The notes under the pieces are model-generated. The model was not told the DNA's origin and did not search any database. It worked only from the letters and a program-made list of their open reading frames with translations. Shown here piece by piece: positions 10,814-20,013 of a DNA stretch of 64,000 nucleotides. The stretch is from Shimwellia pseudoproteus (GTDB lineage: Bacteria > Pseudomonadota > Gammaproteobacteria > Enterobacterales > Enterobacteriaceae), in NCBI RefSeq assembly GCF_016415625.1, contig NZ_WBXP01000005.1, positions 60,583 to 124,582 on the forward strand, written 5' to 3'. Numbering within the stretch: position 1 is the first letter of the stretch; every line of letters begins with the position of its first letter. Both the position numbers and the translations under genes were made by a program.

Positions 10814-11839
10814 ATGATGGCAAACTCATTCACCGGCTCACCCCCGGGAAAGCGCCCCTGGCGCTGGCCCCAGGGGCTGGCGCAACTCGCCGCTCTGGCG
10901 CTGGTATTGCTGGCGGACAGCCTGGTGGCCAGCCATTTTTTCCAGATAGTTATCCAGGACGGCAGGCTGTTTGGCAGCCCAATCGACATCCTTAACCGGG
11001 CGGCGCCGGTGGCGCTGTTGGCGATTGGTATGACTCTGGTGATCGCCACCGGGGGCATTGATCTCTCCGTGGGGGCGGTGATGGCTATCGCCGGGGCCAG
11101 CGCGGCGACGCTCACGGTACAGGGCCACAGCCTGGCGGTTGTGCTGCTGGCGTCGCTGGGGGTGGGGGTACTGGCGGGGTTGTGGAACGGTGTGCTGGTG
11201 GCGATAGTAAAAATTCAGCCCTTTGTGGCCACCCTGATCCTGATGGTGGCGGGGCGCGGTGTTGCGCAGTTGATCACCGCCGGGCAGATAGTCACCTTTG
11301 ATGCCCCGGCGCTGGCGTGGATAGGCAGCGGCACATTACTGTGGTTTCCCACGCCGGTTATCGTGGCGCTGGTGACGTTGATCCTGTGCGGGTTACTGAT
11401 CCGCAAAACCGCCCTCGGGCTGTTTATTGAGTCGGTCGGGATCAACACCCGGGCGGCAAAAAATGCCGGGGTGAATACCCGGATCGTTGTGATACTCACC
11501 TATGTGCTGAGCGGGGTATGCGCGGCGATTGCCGGGGTTATCGTGGCGGCGGATATTCGCGGGGCAGACGCTAATAACGCCGGTTTGTGGCTGGAGCTGG
11601 ACGCCATCCTCGCGGTGGTGATCGGCGGCGGCTCGCTGATGGGCGGGCGCTTCAATATGGCGCTTTCGGTGGTGGGGGCGCTGATTATCCAGGGGATGAA
11701 CACCGGGATTTTGCTGTCCGGCTTCCCGCCGGAGATGAACCAGGTGGTGAAAGCGGTGGTGGTGCTGGTGGTTCTGGTGGTCCAGTCACCGCGTTTTATT
11801 GCATTGCTCAAGAAGGTGCGCCGTCATGATCAAACGTAA
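10814..11839 (+). CDS. ytfT: Galactofuranose ABC transporter, permease subunit 1
   Basis: Inner-membrane permease of the CUT2/BPD_transp_2 family, 341 residues as in E. coli. It shows eight to ten hydrophobic helices and the family motifs AIGMTLVIATGGIDLSVGAV in the N-terminal half and ELDAILAVVIGGGSLMGGR in the C-terminal half; the second is the loop that meets the ATPase. It pairs with YjfF to form the channel. A GAGGGG ribosome site lies just before the ATG. Its 3' end overlaps yjfF by 14 bases. Confidence 0.94.
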   Translation: MMANSFTGSPPGKRPWRWPQGLAQLAALALVLLADSLVASHFFQIVIQDGRLFGSPIDILNRAAPVALLAIGMTLVIATGGIDLSVGAVMAIAGASAATLTVQGHSLAVVLLASLGVGVLAGLWNGVLVAIVKIQPFVATLILMVAGRGVAQLITAGQIVTFDAPALAWIGSGTLLWFPTPVIVALVTLILCGLLIRKTALGLFIESVGINTRAAKNAGVNTRIVVILTYVLSGVCAAIAGVIVAADIRGADANNAGLWLELDAILAVVIGGGSLMGGRFNMALSVVGALIIQGMNTGILLSGFPPEMNQVVKAVVVLVVLVVQSPRFIALLKKVRRHDQT

Positions 11840-12821
11840 TTTGCCGCTGATGATAACCCTGGCGGTGTTTATCCTGGGTTACCTGTACTGCCTGACCCAG
11901 TTTCCGGGGTTTGCGTCGACCCGGGTCATCTGCAATATCCTGACCGATAACGCCTTTCTGGGCATTGTCGCGGTGGGCATGACCTTTGTTATCCTCTCTG
12001 GCGGGATTGATTTATCGGTCGGCTCGGTGATTGCTTTTACCGGGGTTTTCCTCGCCAGGGCGATTGGCCAGTGGGACATGTCGCCGCTGCTGGCTTTCCC
12101 GCTGGTGCTGGTGATGGGGTGCGGCTTCGGGGCGTTTATGGGGCTGATTATTGATGCACTTAAGATCCCGGCATTTATTGTGACCCTGGCCGGCATGTTC
12201 TTCTTGCGCGGGGTCAGTTACCTGGTCTCAGAAGCCTCACTACCGATTGATCATCCGGTCTATACCCTGTTATCGGGGCTGGCCTGGCGTATCCCCGGGG
12301 GCGGGCGGCTGAGTGCTATCGGGTTGCTGATGCTGCTGGTGGTGGTGGCCGGGATGATTGTTGCCCATCGTACCCGCTTTGGTAACCAGGTGTATGCCAT
12401 CGGTGGCAATGCGACTTCTGCCACACTGATGGGGATCCCTACCCGCAGCACTACGGTGCGGATTTATATGCTGTCGACCGGGCTGTCGACCCTGGCCGGG
12501 ATTGTGTTCTCGATTTATACCTCTGCGGGCTATGCCCTGGCGGGGCTGGGGGTTGAGCTGGATGCTATTGCCTCAGTGGTGATTGGCGGTACGCTTCTGA
12601 GCGGCGGGGTGGGGACGGTGCTGGGGACCTTGTTTGGGGTCGCGCTTCAGGGGCTTATCCAGACTTATATTAATTTCGATGGCACCCTCAGTTCCTGGTG
12701 GACCAAGATAGCCATTGGCATTCTGCTGTTTGTGTTCATTGCCCTGCAACGCGGGCTGACGGTACTGTGGGAGAATCGACAAAGTGCGCCGGTTCGCCGG
12801 GTGAAAGGGGCGGCGGGGTAG
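11826..12821 (+). CDS. yjfF: Galactofuranose ABC transporter, permease subunit 2
   Basis: Second CUT2 permease subunit, 331 residues. The ATG at 11826 (MIKRNLPLMIT) was chosen because the protein then matches E. coli YjfF from its first residue; an open frame nine codons longer exists inside ytfT. Motifs AVGMTFVILSGGIDLSVGSV and ELDAIASVVIGGTLLSGG mirror those in ytfT, as expected for a heterodimeric membrane domain. Overlap with ytfT implies coupled translation. It is the last gene of the operon and converges on fbp. Confidence 0.94.
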   Translation: MIKRNLPLMITLAVFILGYLYCLTQFPGFASTRVICNILTDNAFLGIVAVGMTFVILSGGIDLSVGSVIAFTGVFLARAIGQWDMSPLLAFPLVLVMGCGFGAFMGLIIDALKIPAFIVTLAGMFFLRGVSYLVSEASLPIDHPVYTLLSGLAWRIPGGGRLSAIGLLMLLVVVAGMIVAHRTRFGNQVYAIGGNATSATLMGIPTRSTTVRIYMLSTGLSTLAGIVFSIYTSAGYALAGLGVELDAIASVVIGGTLLSGGVGTVLGTLFGVALQGLIQTYINFDGTLSSWWTKIAIGILLFVFIALQRGLTVLWENRQSAPVRRVKGAAG

Positions 12822-12822
12822 C

Positions 12823-12850
12823 GAAAAAACAGGGCGCTGCGGCGCCCTGT
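12823..12850 (-). terminator. Intrinsic terminator of fbp
   Basis: Stem ACAGGGCGC/GCGCCCTGT with loop TGCG. Read on the minus strand the stem is followed by a T-run (the plus-strand A-run at 12823-12829), so it terminates fbp; the hairpin also lies just past yjfF on the plus strand. Confidence 0.85.
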
Positions 12851-12864
12851 TGAGAGTCAAGCCG

Positions 12865-13863
12865 TTAGTCGTCCGGATTGTCGCGGATAAAGCTTTCTAC
12901 GTCATCCACCATGTGGTTGTTGCCCACAAAGAACGGACGGCGCTGGTGCAGTGCCGTTGGCACGATATCCAGGATGCGCCCGTGGCCATCACTGGCTTTA
13001 CCACCGGCCTGTTCTGCCAGGAATGCCATCGGGTTGCATTCGTACAGCAGACGCAGTTTCCCTTCCGGGTGGCTGGCGGTGCTTGGGTAGAGGTAAATCC
13101 CGCCTTTCAGCAGGTTACGGTGGAAGTCAGCCACCAGGGAGCCAATATAACGTGAGGTATACGGGCGGGAAGTGGCTTTATCTTCTTCCTGGCAGAACTT
13201 GATGTACTTTTTCACACCGCGGGGGAATTTGATGTAGTTCCCTTCGTTGATGGAGTACAGCGCGCCTTTTTCCGGGAAGCGCATACGCTCCTGGGACAGG
13301 CAGAAAACCCCCAGCGACGGATCGTAAGTGAAAGCATGAACCCCGCAACCGGTGGTATACACCAGCATGGTGGAGGAGCCATAAACCACGTAACCGGCGG
13401 CAACCTGTTTGCTACCCGGCTGGAGGAAATCCTCCATGGTGACCGGGGTACCTACCGGCGTGATGCGGCGGTAGATGGAAAAGATAGTGCCGACAGAGAC
13501 GTTAACGTCAATGTTGGACGAGCCGTCCAGCGGGTCCATCAGCACGACGTATTTGGCGTTTTCACAGCCGTCGAAGATAACGATATCGTCTTCTTCTTCC
13601 GAGGCAATACCGGCAACGATATCGCGGGCTTTAAGGGCCGCTTTTAGTTTTTCGTTTGCGAACAAATCCAGTTTTTGTTGCACTTCACCCTGGACGTTCT
13701 CCGCACCACTGGCCCCCAGAATATCGACCAGACCCGCTTTATTGATGTCGCGGTGGATAATTTTGGCGCCGAGCTTTATTGCTGACAGTAAGGCAGTCAA
13801 TTCACCCGTTGCGTGAGGGAACTCATTCTGCTTCTCAACAATAAATTCACCGAGCGTTTTCAT
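12865..13863 (-). CDS. fbp: Fructose-1,6-bisphosphatase, class I
   Basis: Gluconeogenic enzyme that hydrolyses fructose 1,6-bisphosphate to fructose 6-phosphate in the cytoplasm. The 332-residue length equals that of E. coli Fbp. The metal-binding segment [14 protein letters not shown] (the family's DPxDG(S/T) signature) and the upstream acidic stretch EEEDDIVIF are intact, as is the N-terminal region [20 protein letters not shown], which carries the AMP allosteric site in the E. coli enzyme. It diverges from mpl over 207 bases. Confidence 0.96.
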   Translation of the reverse strand: MKTLGEFIVEKQNEFPHATGELTALLSAIKLGAKIIHRDINKAGLVDILGASGAENVQGEVQQKLDLFANEKLKAALKARDIVAGIASEEEDDIVIFDGCENAKYVVLMDPLDGSSNIDVNVSVGTIFSIYRRITPVGTPVTMEDFLQPGSKQVAAGYVVYGSSTMLVYTTGCGVHAFTYDPSLGVFCLSQERMRFPEKGALYSINEGNYIKFPRGVKKYIKFCQEEDKATSRPYTSRYIGSLVADFHRNLLKGGIYLYPSTASHPEGKLRLLYECNPMAFLAEQAGGKASDGHGRILDIVPTALHQRRPFFVGNNHMVDDVESFIRDNPDD

Positions 13864-14070
13864 AAACTTCTTTCCCTGCTAAGTAGATTGGAAAAATCAA
13901 CGTGGCAATCCTAACAAACTTTAAAATCACTTTGCTCGGGTGAATCGCATCAGCATGCTACAGAAAATACTGAAAACGCTGTCCGTTACCGGGATGTGGA
14001 CGATTCAAGAGCAGGACATGGCCTGGACATCCGGGTAGAATATGCGCCGAACTGATAAAGGATAGCAACT

Positions 14071-15456
14071 ATGCGCATTCATATTCTGGGGATTTGTGGC
14101 ACCTTCATGGGTGGTTTGGCGATGTTGGCACGCTCCCTGGGCCATGAGGTGACGGGCTCTGATGCTAACGTCTACCCGCCAATGAGTACCTTACTAGAAC
14201 AACAAGGCATTGATTTAATCCAGGGTTACGACGCAAGCCAGCTCGATCCGCGTCCGGATCTGGTGATTATTGGTAATGCCATGACCCGCGGCAACCCTTG
14301 CGTGGAAGCAGTACTGGAAAACAACATTCCGTATATGTCTGGCCCGCAGTGGTTACATGATTTCGTATTGCGCGACCGCTGGGTGCTGGCCGTGGCGGGT
14401 ACCCACGGTAAAACCACCACCGCCGGGATGGTGACCTGGATCCTCGAAGCCTGTGGTTATAAACCCGGCTTTGTTATCGGCGGTGTGCCGGGTAACTTTG
14501 AGGTCTCTGCCCGTTTAGGGGAGAGCGACTTTTTTGTTATCGAAGCCGATGAATACGACTGTGCGTTCTTCGATAAACGTTCTAAATTCGTCCACTACTG
14601 CCCGCGCACTCTGATCCTCAATAACCTTGAGTTTGACCACGCGGATATTTTTGACGATCTGAAAGCCATTCAGAAGCAGTTCCACCATCTGGTGCGCATC
14701 GTACCGGGGAAAGGCAAAATCATCTGGCCAGAGCATGACGCGAACCTGAAACAGGTGATGGGCATGGGCTGCTGGAGTGAGCAGGAACTGGTGGGTGACC
14801 AGGGGCACTGGCAGGCGAAGAAACTGAATACCGACGGTTCTCACTGGGCGGTGCTGTTTGACGGCGAGCAGGTGGGGGAAGTGAACTGGCAACTGGTGGG
14901 CGAACACAACATGCATAACGGCCTGATGGCGATTGCCGCTGCCCGTCATGTGGGGGTCACTCCGGCAGATGCGGCCGCAGCGCTGGGCGCATTTGTGAAT
15001 GCCCGTCGCCGCCTGGAACTGCGCGGTGAAGCGTACGGCGTCACCGTTTATGATGATTTTGCTCATCATCCGACGGCGATTCTGGCGACCCTGGCCGCCC
15101 TGCGCGGTAAAGTGGGCGGCACGGCGCGGATCCTGGCGGTGCTGGAACCCCGCTCCAATACCATGAAAATGGGGGTGGCGAAGAATGATCTGGCGCCGTC
15201 TCTGGGCCGGGCAGACGAAGTGTTCCTGTTGCAGCCGCAGCATATTCCGTGGCAGGTTTCTGAAGTCGCCGACGCCTGTGTGCAGCCCGCACACTGGAGT
15301 GCCGACGTCGACACGCTGGTGGATATGATAGTGAAAACCGCCCAACCGGGGGACCATATCCTGGTGATGAGCAATGGCGGGTTTGGCGGTATACATCAGA
15401 AGCTGCTTGATGCTCTGGCGGTAAAAGCGGAGAAAGCCAGCGAGGCTGATGCGTAA
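14071..15456 (+). CDS. mpl: UDP-MurNAc:L-Ala-gamma-D-Glu-meso-DAP ligase (murein peptide ligase)
   Basis: Recycles cell-wall tripeptide by ligating L-Ala-gamma-D-Glu-mDAP to UDP-MurNAc in the cytoplasm, bypassing MurC-MurE. It is 461 residues (E. coli 457). Mur-ligase layout: a Rossmann N-terminal domain starting MRIHILGICGTFMGGLA, a central ATPase with the P-loop GTHGKTTTAGM, a middle-domain EADEYDCAFFDKRSKF stretch with the carbamylated-lysine region, and the C-terminal domain with YDDFAHHPTAI. AAGGAT precedes the ATG. A strong terminator follows, and the rpn gene beyond it is not part of the E. coli backbone. Confidence 0.95.
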   Translation: MRIHILGICGTFMGGLAMLARSLGHEVTGSDANVYPPMSTLLEQQGIDLIQGYDASQLDPRPDLVIIGNAMTRGNPCVEAVLENNIPYMSGPQWLHDFVLRDRWVLAVAGTHGKTTTAGMVTWILEACGYKPGFVIGGVPGNFEVSARLGESDFFVIEADEYDCAFFDKRSKFVHYCPRTLILNNLEFDHADIFDDLKAIQKQFHHLVRIVPGKGKIIWPEHDANLKQVMGMGCWSEQELVGDQGHWQAKKLNTDGSHWAVLFDGEQVGEVNWQLVGEHNMHNGLMAIAAARHVGVTPADAAAALGAFVNARRRLELRGEAYGVTVYDDFAHHPTAILATLAALRGKVGGTARILAVLEPRSNTMKMGVAKNDLAPSLGRADEVFLLQPQHIPWQVSEVADACVQPAHWSADVDTLVDMIVKTAQPGDHILVMSNGGFGGIHQKLLDALAVKAEKASEADA

Positions 15457-15466
15457 AATGTAGCCT

Positions 15467-15506
15467 AACCGCAAAGGCCACCCGTGCTGCCTTTGCGGTT
15501 TTCTTT
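15467..15506 (+). terminator. Intrinsic terminator of mpl
   Basis: Stem AACCGCAAAGGC/GCCTTTGCGGTT with a ten-base loop, followed by TTCTTT. A second short inverted repeat, TAGCGTGCG/CGCACGCTA, lies immediately downstream at 15511-15530 without a T-run. Confidence 0.85.
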
Positions 15507-15638
15507 CCGCTAGCGTGCGCCCGCACGCTATGTTTTCACCCTGTCCTCCTGCGCTTGCCGCGACTTTCTGATTTTCTCCAATACCTGGGGTTACCGGGCT
15601 ATCGTACTATGTTCCGGCTCTTCTCAGGGACGGGGATG

Positions 15639-16559
15639 ATGACCAAAACCAACGGCACGCCAACACCCCATGATGCAATATTCCGCCAGTTTCTGAGCCA
15701 GCCGGATATTGCCCGTGATTTTATGGCACTGCATTTGCCGGCGGCGCTGCGGGACATCTGCGCGCTGGAGACGCTCAAGCTGGAATCGGGGTCGTTTGTT
15801 GAGGATGATCTGCGCCAGTATTTCAGCGATGTGCTGTACAGCCTGAAAACCCGGGACGGTAGCGATGGCTATATTCATGTTCTGATTGAACACCAGTCTG
15901 CCCCAGATAAGCATATGGCATTTCGCCTGTTACGTTATGCAGTGGCGGCTATGCAGCGCCATCTGGAGGCAGGCCATAAGGTATTACCGCTGGTGATCCC
16001 CATGTTGTTTTATACCGGTAAGCGCACCCCTTACCCGTATTCCACTAATTGGTTGCAGGGATTTGCCGATCCGCCGCTGGCGGGTAAACTTTATACTGCG
16101 GACTTTCCTCTGGTCGATATTACCGTGATACCCGATGAGGAAATTATGCAGCACCGCAGCATGGCGGCGCTGACACTGTTGCAAAAACATATTCGCCAGC
16201 GTGATTTGGCCGAGCTGGCCGATCAACTGGCCACGATATTGCTGATGGGGTTATTGCCCGTCCAGCAGGTCGTTTCGCTAGTACACTATATGATGCAGGC
16301 AGGAGAAACGTCAGACGCCGGTGCGTTTATTTACGGGCTGGCGAATCGGGCGCCTGGATATAAGGAACAACTGATGACCATTGCACAACAGCTGGAGCAG
16401 AAAGGCAGACTTGAGGGCAGGCTCGAAGGTCGCCTTGAAGGTCGCCTTGAAGGCCGTCTCGACGTAGCCCGGGCGCTGCTGGAGAACGGCGTCGATCCCG
16501 ATACGGTGATGGAGATGGCGCAATTGACGGAAGAAGAACTGGCGCAGATTCAGCACTGA
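15639..16559 (+). CDS. Rpn/YhgA-type recombination-promoting nuclease (PD-(D/E)XK, PDDEXK_2)
   Basis: Cytoplasmic DNA nuclease of the RpnA-E family (formerly transposase_31/YhgA), which in E. coli promotes RecA-independent recombination and has DNA endonuclease activity. The protein is about 306 residues from the ATG at 15639 (an adjacent ATG at 15636 is equally possible; AGGGACGGGG precedes both). N-terminal PTPHDAIFRQFLSQPDIARDF is the family hallmark; Asp64 (SDVLY) and Glu84/Gln86 (LIEHQ) form the likely catalytic core. Residues 258-273 are four tandem LEGR repeats, then a C-terminal helical tail. Frames upstream to 15555 lack a ribosome site. It is inserted between mpl and yjgA relative to E. 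coli. Confidence 0.88.
   Translation: MTKTNGTPTPHDAIFRQFLSQPDIARDFMALHLPAALRDICALETLKLESGSFVEDDLRQYFSDVLYSLKTRDGSDGYIHVLIEHQSAPDKHMAFRLLRYAVAAMQRHLEAGHKVLPLVIPMLFYTGKRTPYPYSTNWLQGFADPPLAGKLYTADFPLVDITVIPDEEIMQHRSMAALTLLQKHIRQRDLAELADQLATILLMGLLPVQQVVSLVHYMMQAGETSDAGAFIYGLANRAPGYKEQLMTIAQQLEQKGRLEGRLEGRLEGRLEGRLDVARALLENGVDPDTVMEMAQLTEEELAQIQH
16410..16457 (+). repeat. Four tandem 12-bp repeats encoding LEGR in the Rpn nuclease gene
   Basis: Four in-frame copies of a 12-base unit; the second and third copies (16422-16445) differ at one base (CTCGAAGGTCGC and CTTGAAGGTCGC). Each encodes Leu-Glu-Gly-Arg. The length preserves the frame, so unit gain or loss by slippage would lengthen or shorten the linker without destroying the gene. 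Confidence 0.85.
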
Positions 16560-16588
16560 GCCTGCGCCTTGCGGTAATAGCCTGGGGG

Positions 16589-17602
16589 TTATGCCGCCGG
16601 CGGCTGGCCTGCCAGAATCCGCCGGGCCTCTTTCCGGGTGAGCCCATAGTCAAAGAAGCGGCGGTAGAAATCCTGCGTCAGCCGCACGATATCTACCCGG
16701 TTAAAGATCTCCGGGTGCAGCATGCGGGCCGCCCAGGCAAGCTGTAAGGCACTTTCCGCACCGTAGCGATCCCAGGGGAAGACCCCCGCCGGGTTATGCC
16801 ACACTTTGCCGTTTTTCACCGCGTTAAGGCCGGCAAAAAGCGCAGCATACTGGGAATGGTTAATATCCCCGCATCCGGAACCCAGAATAATCACCTCTGG
16901 CTGCCAATACAGCACCATCTCCGGTGAGATCTCTTTCATATTCCCTTCAATGCCGGCTGCGGCATTACGTCCCCCCACGGCGGTAATCCAGGTATCAATC
17001 AGCGTATGGCTGCCATCAACCCTGAGTGGATTCAGGGACTGAATATGCAGGACCGTAGGGCGCTGTTGCTGGGTCAACTTGCTGGTGCGCGTGGTTACCG
17101 ATGTCAGCGTATCATCCAGATATTCGCTCCAGGCGGTAGCGCGATCGATGGCGCGTTGCGTGCCAATGGTTTCGGCAGTAGTACGCAAAGATCGCTTCAT
17201 TGATGGGTAATCAGTGAACGCCATCTCCAGGGTGGGCAATCCAGCCTGGCGGTAGCTGTCCACTTCCGGGTTACCTTTGGCGACAAACACCACATCAGTA
17301 TGCCTGGCCAGTAACGCCTCACTGTCAAAGCTGGTACCGTGGGCCAGCAATGCATTACTGAGGCCCGGCGATACCTTATACATCCACGGCCGGTTTTCCG
17401 GGCGATTTACTGTAGCGATGACCTGATCGCCGACACCTAATACCATCAGCATTGACTGGTGAGCGTACCAGCCTTCTGCAATATGCTGCACCTGCACTGG
17501 CAGGGCAACGGTATGTCCTGCATCGTCTACGGCCTGGCGTGCTGCCAGGGCCGGAAAAGCCAGCCCGGCCAGTAAGGCCAGGGCGGCAAAGCGAAAGGTC
17601 AT
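16589..17602 (-). CDS. Periplasmic iron-siderophore (or metal chelate) ABC-binding protein
   Basis: A 337-residue precursor with a clear signal peptide (about residues 1-20, ending ALAA) and a type III periplasmic-binding fold (Peripla_BP_2, FhuD/FecB/BtuF class): two lobes joined by a long helix around residues 150-180. It would receive an Fe(III)-siderophore, haem or related chelate that entered through the TonB receptor encoded nine bases upstream. The segment GWYAHQSMLMVLGVGDQVIATV is characteristic of substrate-binding proteins in this family. No permease or ATPase gene is near, so it must use a transporter encoded elsewhere. The exact ligand cannot be deduced. Confidence 0.82.
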   Translation of the reverse strand: MTFRFAALALLAGLAFPALAARQAVDDAGHTVALPVQVQHIAEGWYAHQSMLMVLGVGDQVIATVNRPENRPWMYKVSPGLSNALLAHGTSFDSEALLARHTDVVFVAKGNPEVDSYRQAGLPTLEMAFTDYPSMKRSLRTTAETIGTQRAIDRATAWSEYLDDTLTSVTTRTSKLTQQQRPTVLHIQSLNPLRVDGSHTLIDTWITAVGGRNAAAGIEGNMKEISPEMVLYWQPEVIILGSGCGDINHSQYAALFAGLNAVKNGKVWHNPAGVFPWDRYGAESALQLAWAARMLHPEIFNRVDIVRLTQDFYRRFFDYGLTRKEARRILAGQPPAA

Positions 17603-17611
17603 TAACTATCC

Positions 17612-19756
17612 TCAGAAATCAATTTGCATCGACACCTGGGCCTGGCGCGGTGCGCCTGCCTGAGCACTGGCATAGCCAGCACCGGAATAGCCAGTCAGCG
17701 CGCCGGGCACAATATTTGTCCAGTAGTGACGGTTGGTCAGGTTAGTGATATCCAGCCGGAACGTGGTGGCTGTTCCGAACATTTTTGTCCGGTAACTGCT
17801 GCCAACGTCCACGGTAGTATAACTCCCGACCCAGCTATCGTTAGCATTATCCGTTGCCCTGCGCCCCACATAATGCACATTAGTATCCAGATCAAGATTT
17901 GGCATCTGAGGCAGTGTATAGATTGCCAGCATATTGGCCGTGTAGCGCGGCAGCCCGACAATGCGTTTGCCGTCGGCATCTTCACTGGCGGTGTCGTGCA
18001 ATTTCGCATCCAGCCAGGTAACCCCGCCAAACAGGCGCAGGTTTTCCGTCACATGGCCGTCAGCCATTAACTCGACACCGTGGTTTTTCTGGGTGCCGTC
18101 TTCTTTAAACTCACCGCTCTCTGTGGTGTAGGCAAACGGACGTTTCGCTTCGAATACGGCAGCTGACAGCAGCAGATCCTTAACCGGTGCGTATTTGGCG
18201 CCAATCTCTACCTGATGGCTACGGTACGGTGAAAGCACCTGGCCCACGTTACTGGCCCCTGCCGGGGCGGTATCCCCCTGTTGCAGGCTGTCTGCCCAGG
18301 TGGTGTACAGGGTGAGATTATCCACCGGTTTGTACATCAGGCTGGCGGCCCCGCTGGCGCCATTATCTTTCGAGTCACTGGTGCGGCTACCGGCTTTACC
18401 GTAGTTGCTGACGGTAAACAGGTTTTCACTGCCGGAGAGCATCAGGCTCCACTGGGGGTTAAAGGTCAGCGTATCGCTTAACAGAAACGCGTGCTGGGTG
18501 GTTGAAGCGGAGTGATAGCGATCGGTAAAGTCTGGATAATCCGGTTTAGTAAAGTGTACCGGATTGTCTAACGAGGCATGGCCTACCGTGGTGGTCGCCC
18601 CGTCTACCGGGTTGTAGTTTTTCCAGACAAAACCCCGTACGCCCATGGCCAGATCGTGTTGCAGCCAGCCGGTATCAACGTGGCCGGTCAGGTTGGCCAT
18701 ATAGCTGTTGATAGTAAAGCGGCTGGCGGCGGAGTTCGCCGTGGTACTGGTGTAGTTGCCTTTATTGTCGGTCAGCGTATTGGTTATCGTGGTGGATTCG
18801 CGGTCAGCGATTTGGCGCAGTACGCCGACATCCAGCAGCCAGTTACCGTCGAAGTCATGCTTAATATGTACGCTGGCCGTGGTGGTTTTGTCTTTATTCC
18901 CGGCATAGGTCTGGCCATATTTCCCGTCAGTCGGGTTGATGGGATGCGGGAACTGGGTGCCTTTCGCCAAGGCGAAGCTGGCGGGCAGGCCCCGGTCATA
19001 GTAGTTGTAATAGCTGAAGTTAGTCTCGATAACCGTTTGATCGGTCACCTGGAAATCCAGCCCCAGCCCCGCATAGCGGCGGCGTTTGGTACTGCCCGCG
19101 GTGTAACCCCGGCCATCTTCATCCAGCAGGTTCAGGCGATACTTGATCCTATCCTGGTCATCCAGCGGGCCGCTGAAATCCATGGAGGCCAGCGCACCGT
19201 TGCCGGTACCTGCGCCAACGGTGACCCGGTGCAGCGGAACGTCGGTAGGCCGCTTGCTGACAAAGTTAAACATCCCCGCCGGGTTAGCCGGGCCATACAG
19301 CGCCCCGGCCATGCCGTTAAGCACTTCAATTTGCTGGAACTGCTCGGCGGGGTATTCGGTGGTAGAAACCACATTCAGCCCGTCGATCATGCTGTTTTGC
19401 ACCACGCTGCCCTGCATCCCGCGGCTCTGCGGGCGCACGCCTTCCCCCTGCACCGATGGCATATACCGGAAGACATCCTTCACGCTTTTGAGTTGTTGTT
19501 GGTTAATCAGCGAAGAGGACATGGTCTGGACGGAGAACGGCGTATTAATCAGCTCCCGCTTGCCCAGGCTACCCAATGAAGCTTGTTTCTCAGATGCCGG
19601 TGGTTCGGCATCGGGATCGAAGGCCCCGGAGGCGGCCGGCGCAGTAGCGCCAGTGGAGACAACCATAGTGTCTTCCGCGTGTACTGCGGTGGCGCCCATC
19701 ATCCAGGCGAGTGAGATAAGACCCGCCAGCGGGGTCAATTTGGTGGTTAATGACAT
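17612..19756 (-). CDS. TonB-dependent siderophore receptor
   Basis: Outer-membrane gated channel of 714 residues. A signal peptide (about residues 1-27, ending VHA) is followed by a TonB box-like EDTMVVS, a plug domain (about residues 60-170, containing INTPFSVQTMSSSLI and the typical QIEVLNGMAGALYGPANPAG motif) and a 22-strand beta barrel ending with the C-terminal aromatic IDF. The plug wording resembles the ferrichrome/hydroxamate (FhuA/FhuE/FoxA-like) receptors, but the ligand is not assignable. It heads a two-gene operon with the periplasmic binding protein. I found no convincing Fur box in the 257 bases upstream. Confidence 0.9.
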   Translation of the reverse strand: MSLTTKLTPLAGLISLAWMMGATAVHAEDTMVVSTGATAPAASGAFDPDAEPPASEKQASLGSLGKRELINTPFSVQTMSSSLINQQQLKSVKDVFRYMPSVQGEGVRPQSRGMQGSVVQNSMIDGLNVVSTTEYPAEQFQQIEVLNGMAGALYGPANPAGMFNFVSKRPTDVPLHRVTVGAGTGNGALASMDFSGPLDDQDRIKYRLNLLDEDGRGYTAGSTKRRRYAGLGLDFQVTDQTVIETNFSYYNYYDRGLPASFALAKGTQFPHPINPTDGKYGQTYAGNKDKTTTASVHIKHDFDGNWLLDVGVLRQIADRESTTITNTLTDNKGNYTSTTANSAASRFTINSYMANLTGHVDTGWLQHDLAMGVRGFVWKNYNPVDGATTTVGHASLDNPVHFTKPDYPDFTDRYHSASTTQHAFLLSDTLTFNPQWSLMLSGSENLFTVSNYGKAGSRTSDSKDNGASGAASLMYKPVDNLTLYTTWADSLQQGDTAPAGASNVGQVLSPYRSHQVEIGAKYAPVKDLLLSAAVFEAKRPFAYTTESGEFKEDGTQKNHGVELMADGHVTENLRLFGGVTWLDAKLHDTASEDADGKRIVGLPRYTANMLAIYTLPQMPNLDLDTNVHYVGRRATDNANDSWVGSYTTVDVGSSYRTKMFGTATTFRLDITNLTNRHYWTNIVPGALTGYSGAGYASAQAGAPRQAQVSMQIDF

Positions 19757-19982
19757 TGTGTTAATCCGCCTTGTGGCAGTAAAAAAGACGCAGTGAAGCA
19801 GCCCGCTTCACAAACCTGCAGGGGAACAGTTATTAGTTTTGTATGATGAACAATGATGACATAAACGATGTATAAAGCAATATATAACGGTAGCTATTAA
19901 GGGGTAGTGGTGAAGGAATGAGTGATTTGGCGAAAAAATAAAACCGGCGGGATTATTCTATGAGCAGGGCAAACAGACGAAA

Positions 19983-20001
19983 CCAGGGGCGATGCCCCTG
20001 G
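19983..20001 (-). terminator. Probable terminator of yjgA
   Basis: Perfect stem CCAGGGGC/GCCCCTGG with loop GAT, 13 bases after the yjgA stop on the minus strand and followed there by TTTCGTCTGTTTG, a weak U-rich tail. Confidence 0.65.
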
Positions 20002-20013
20002 CCGGGGAGCCGA

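Noticed and set aside
15511..15530. A second terminator after mpl
   Set aside because: The short inverted repeat has no T-run and lies right behind a strong terminator; kept only as a remark.
16404..16470. CRISPR-like or intergenic repeat
   Set aside because: The 12-base repeats are in-frame codons of the Rpn gene with no spacers.
18578..19579. A 333-codon plus-strand frame opposite the TonB receptor
   Set aside because: Antisense shadow of the receptor, with no recognisable domain.
19757..19950. Possible Fur box upstream of the TonB receptor
   Set aside because: I compared ATGATG/AATGATGAC-like stretches with the 19-bp Fur consensus and found too few matches to call one.
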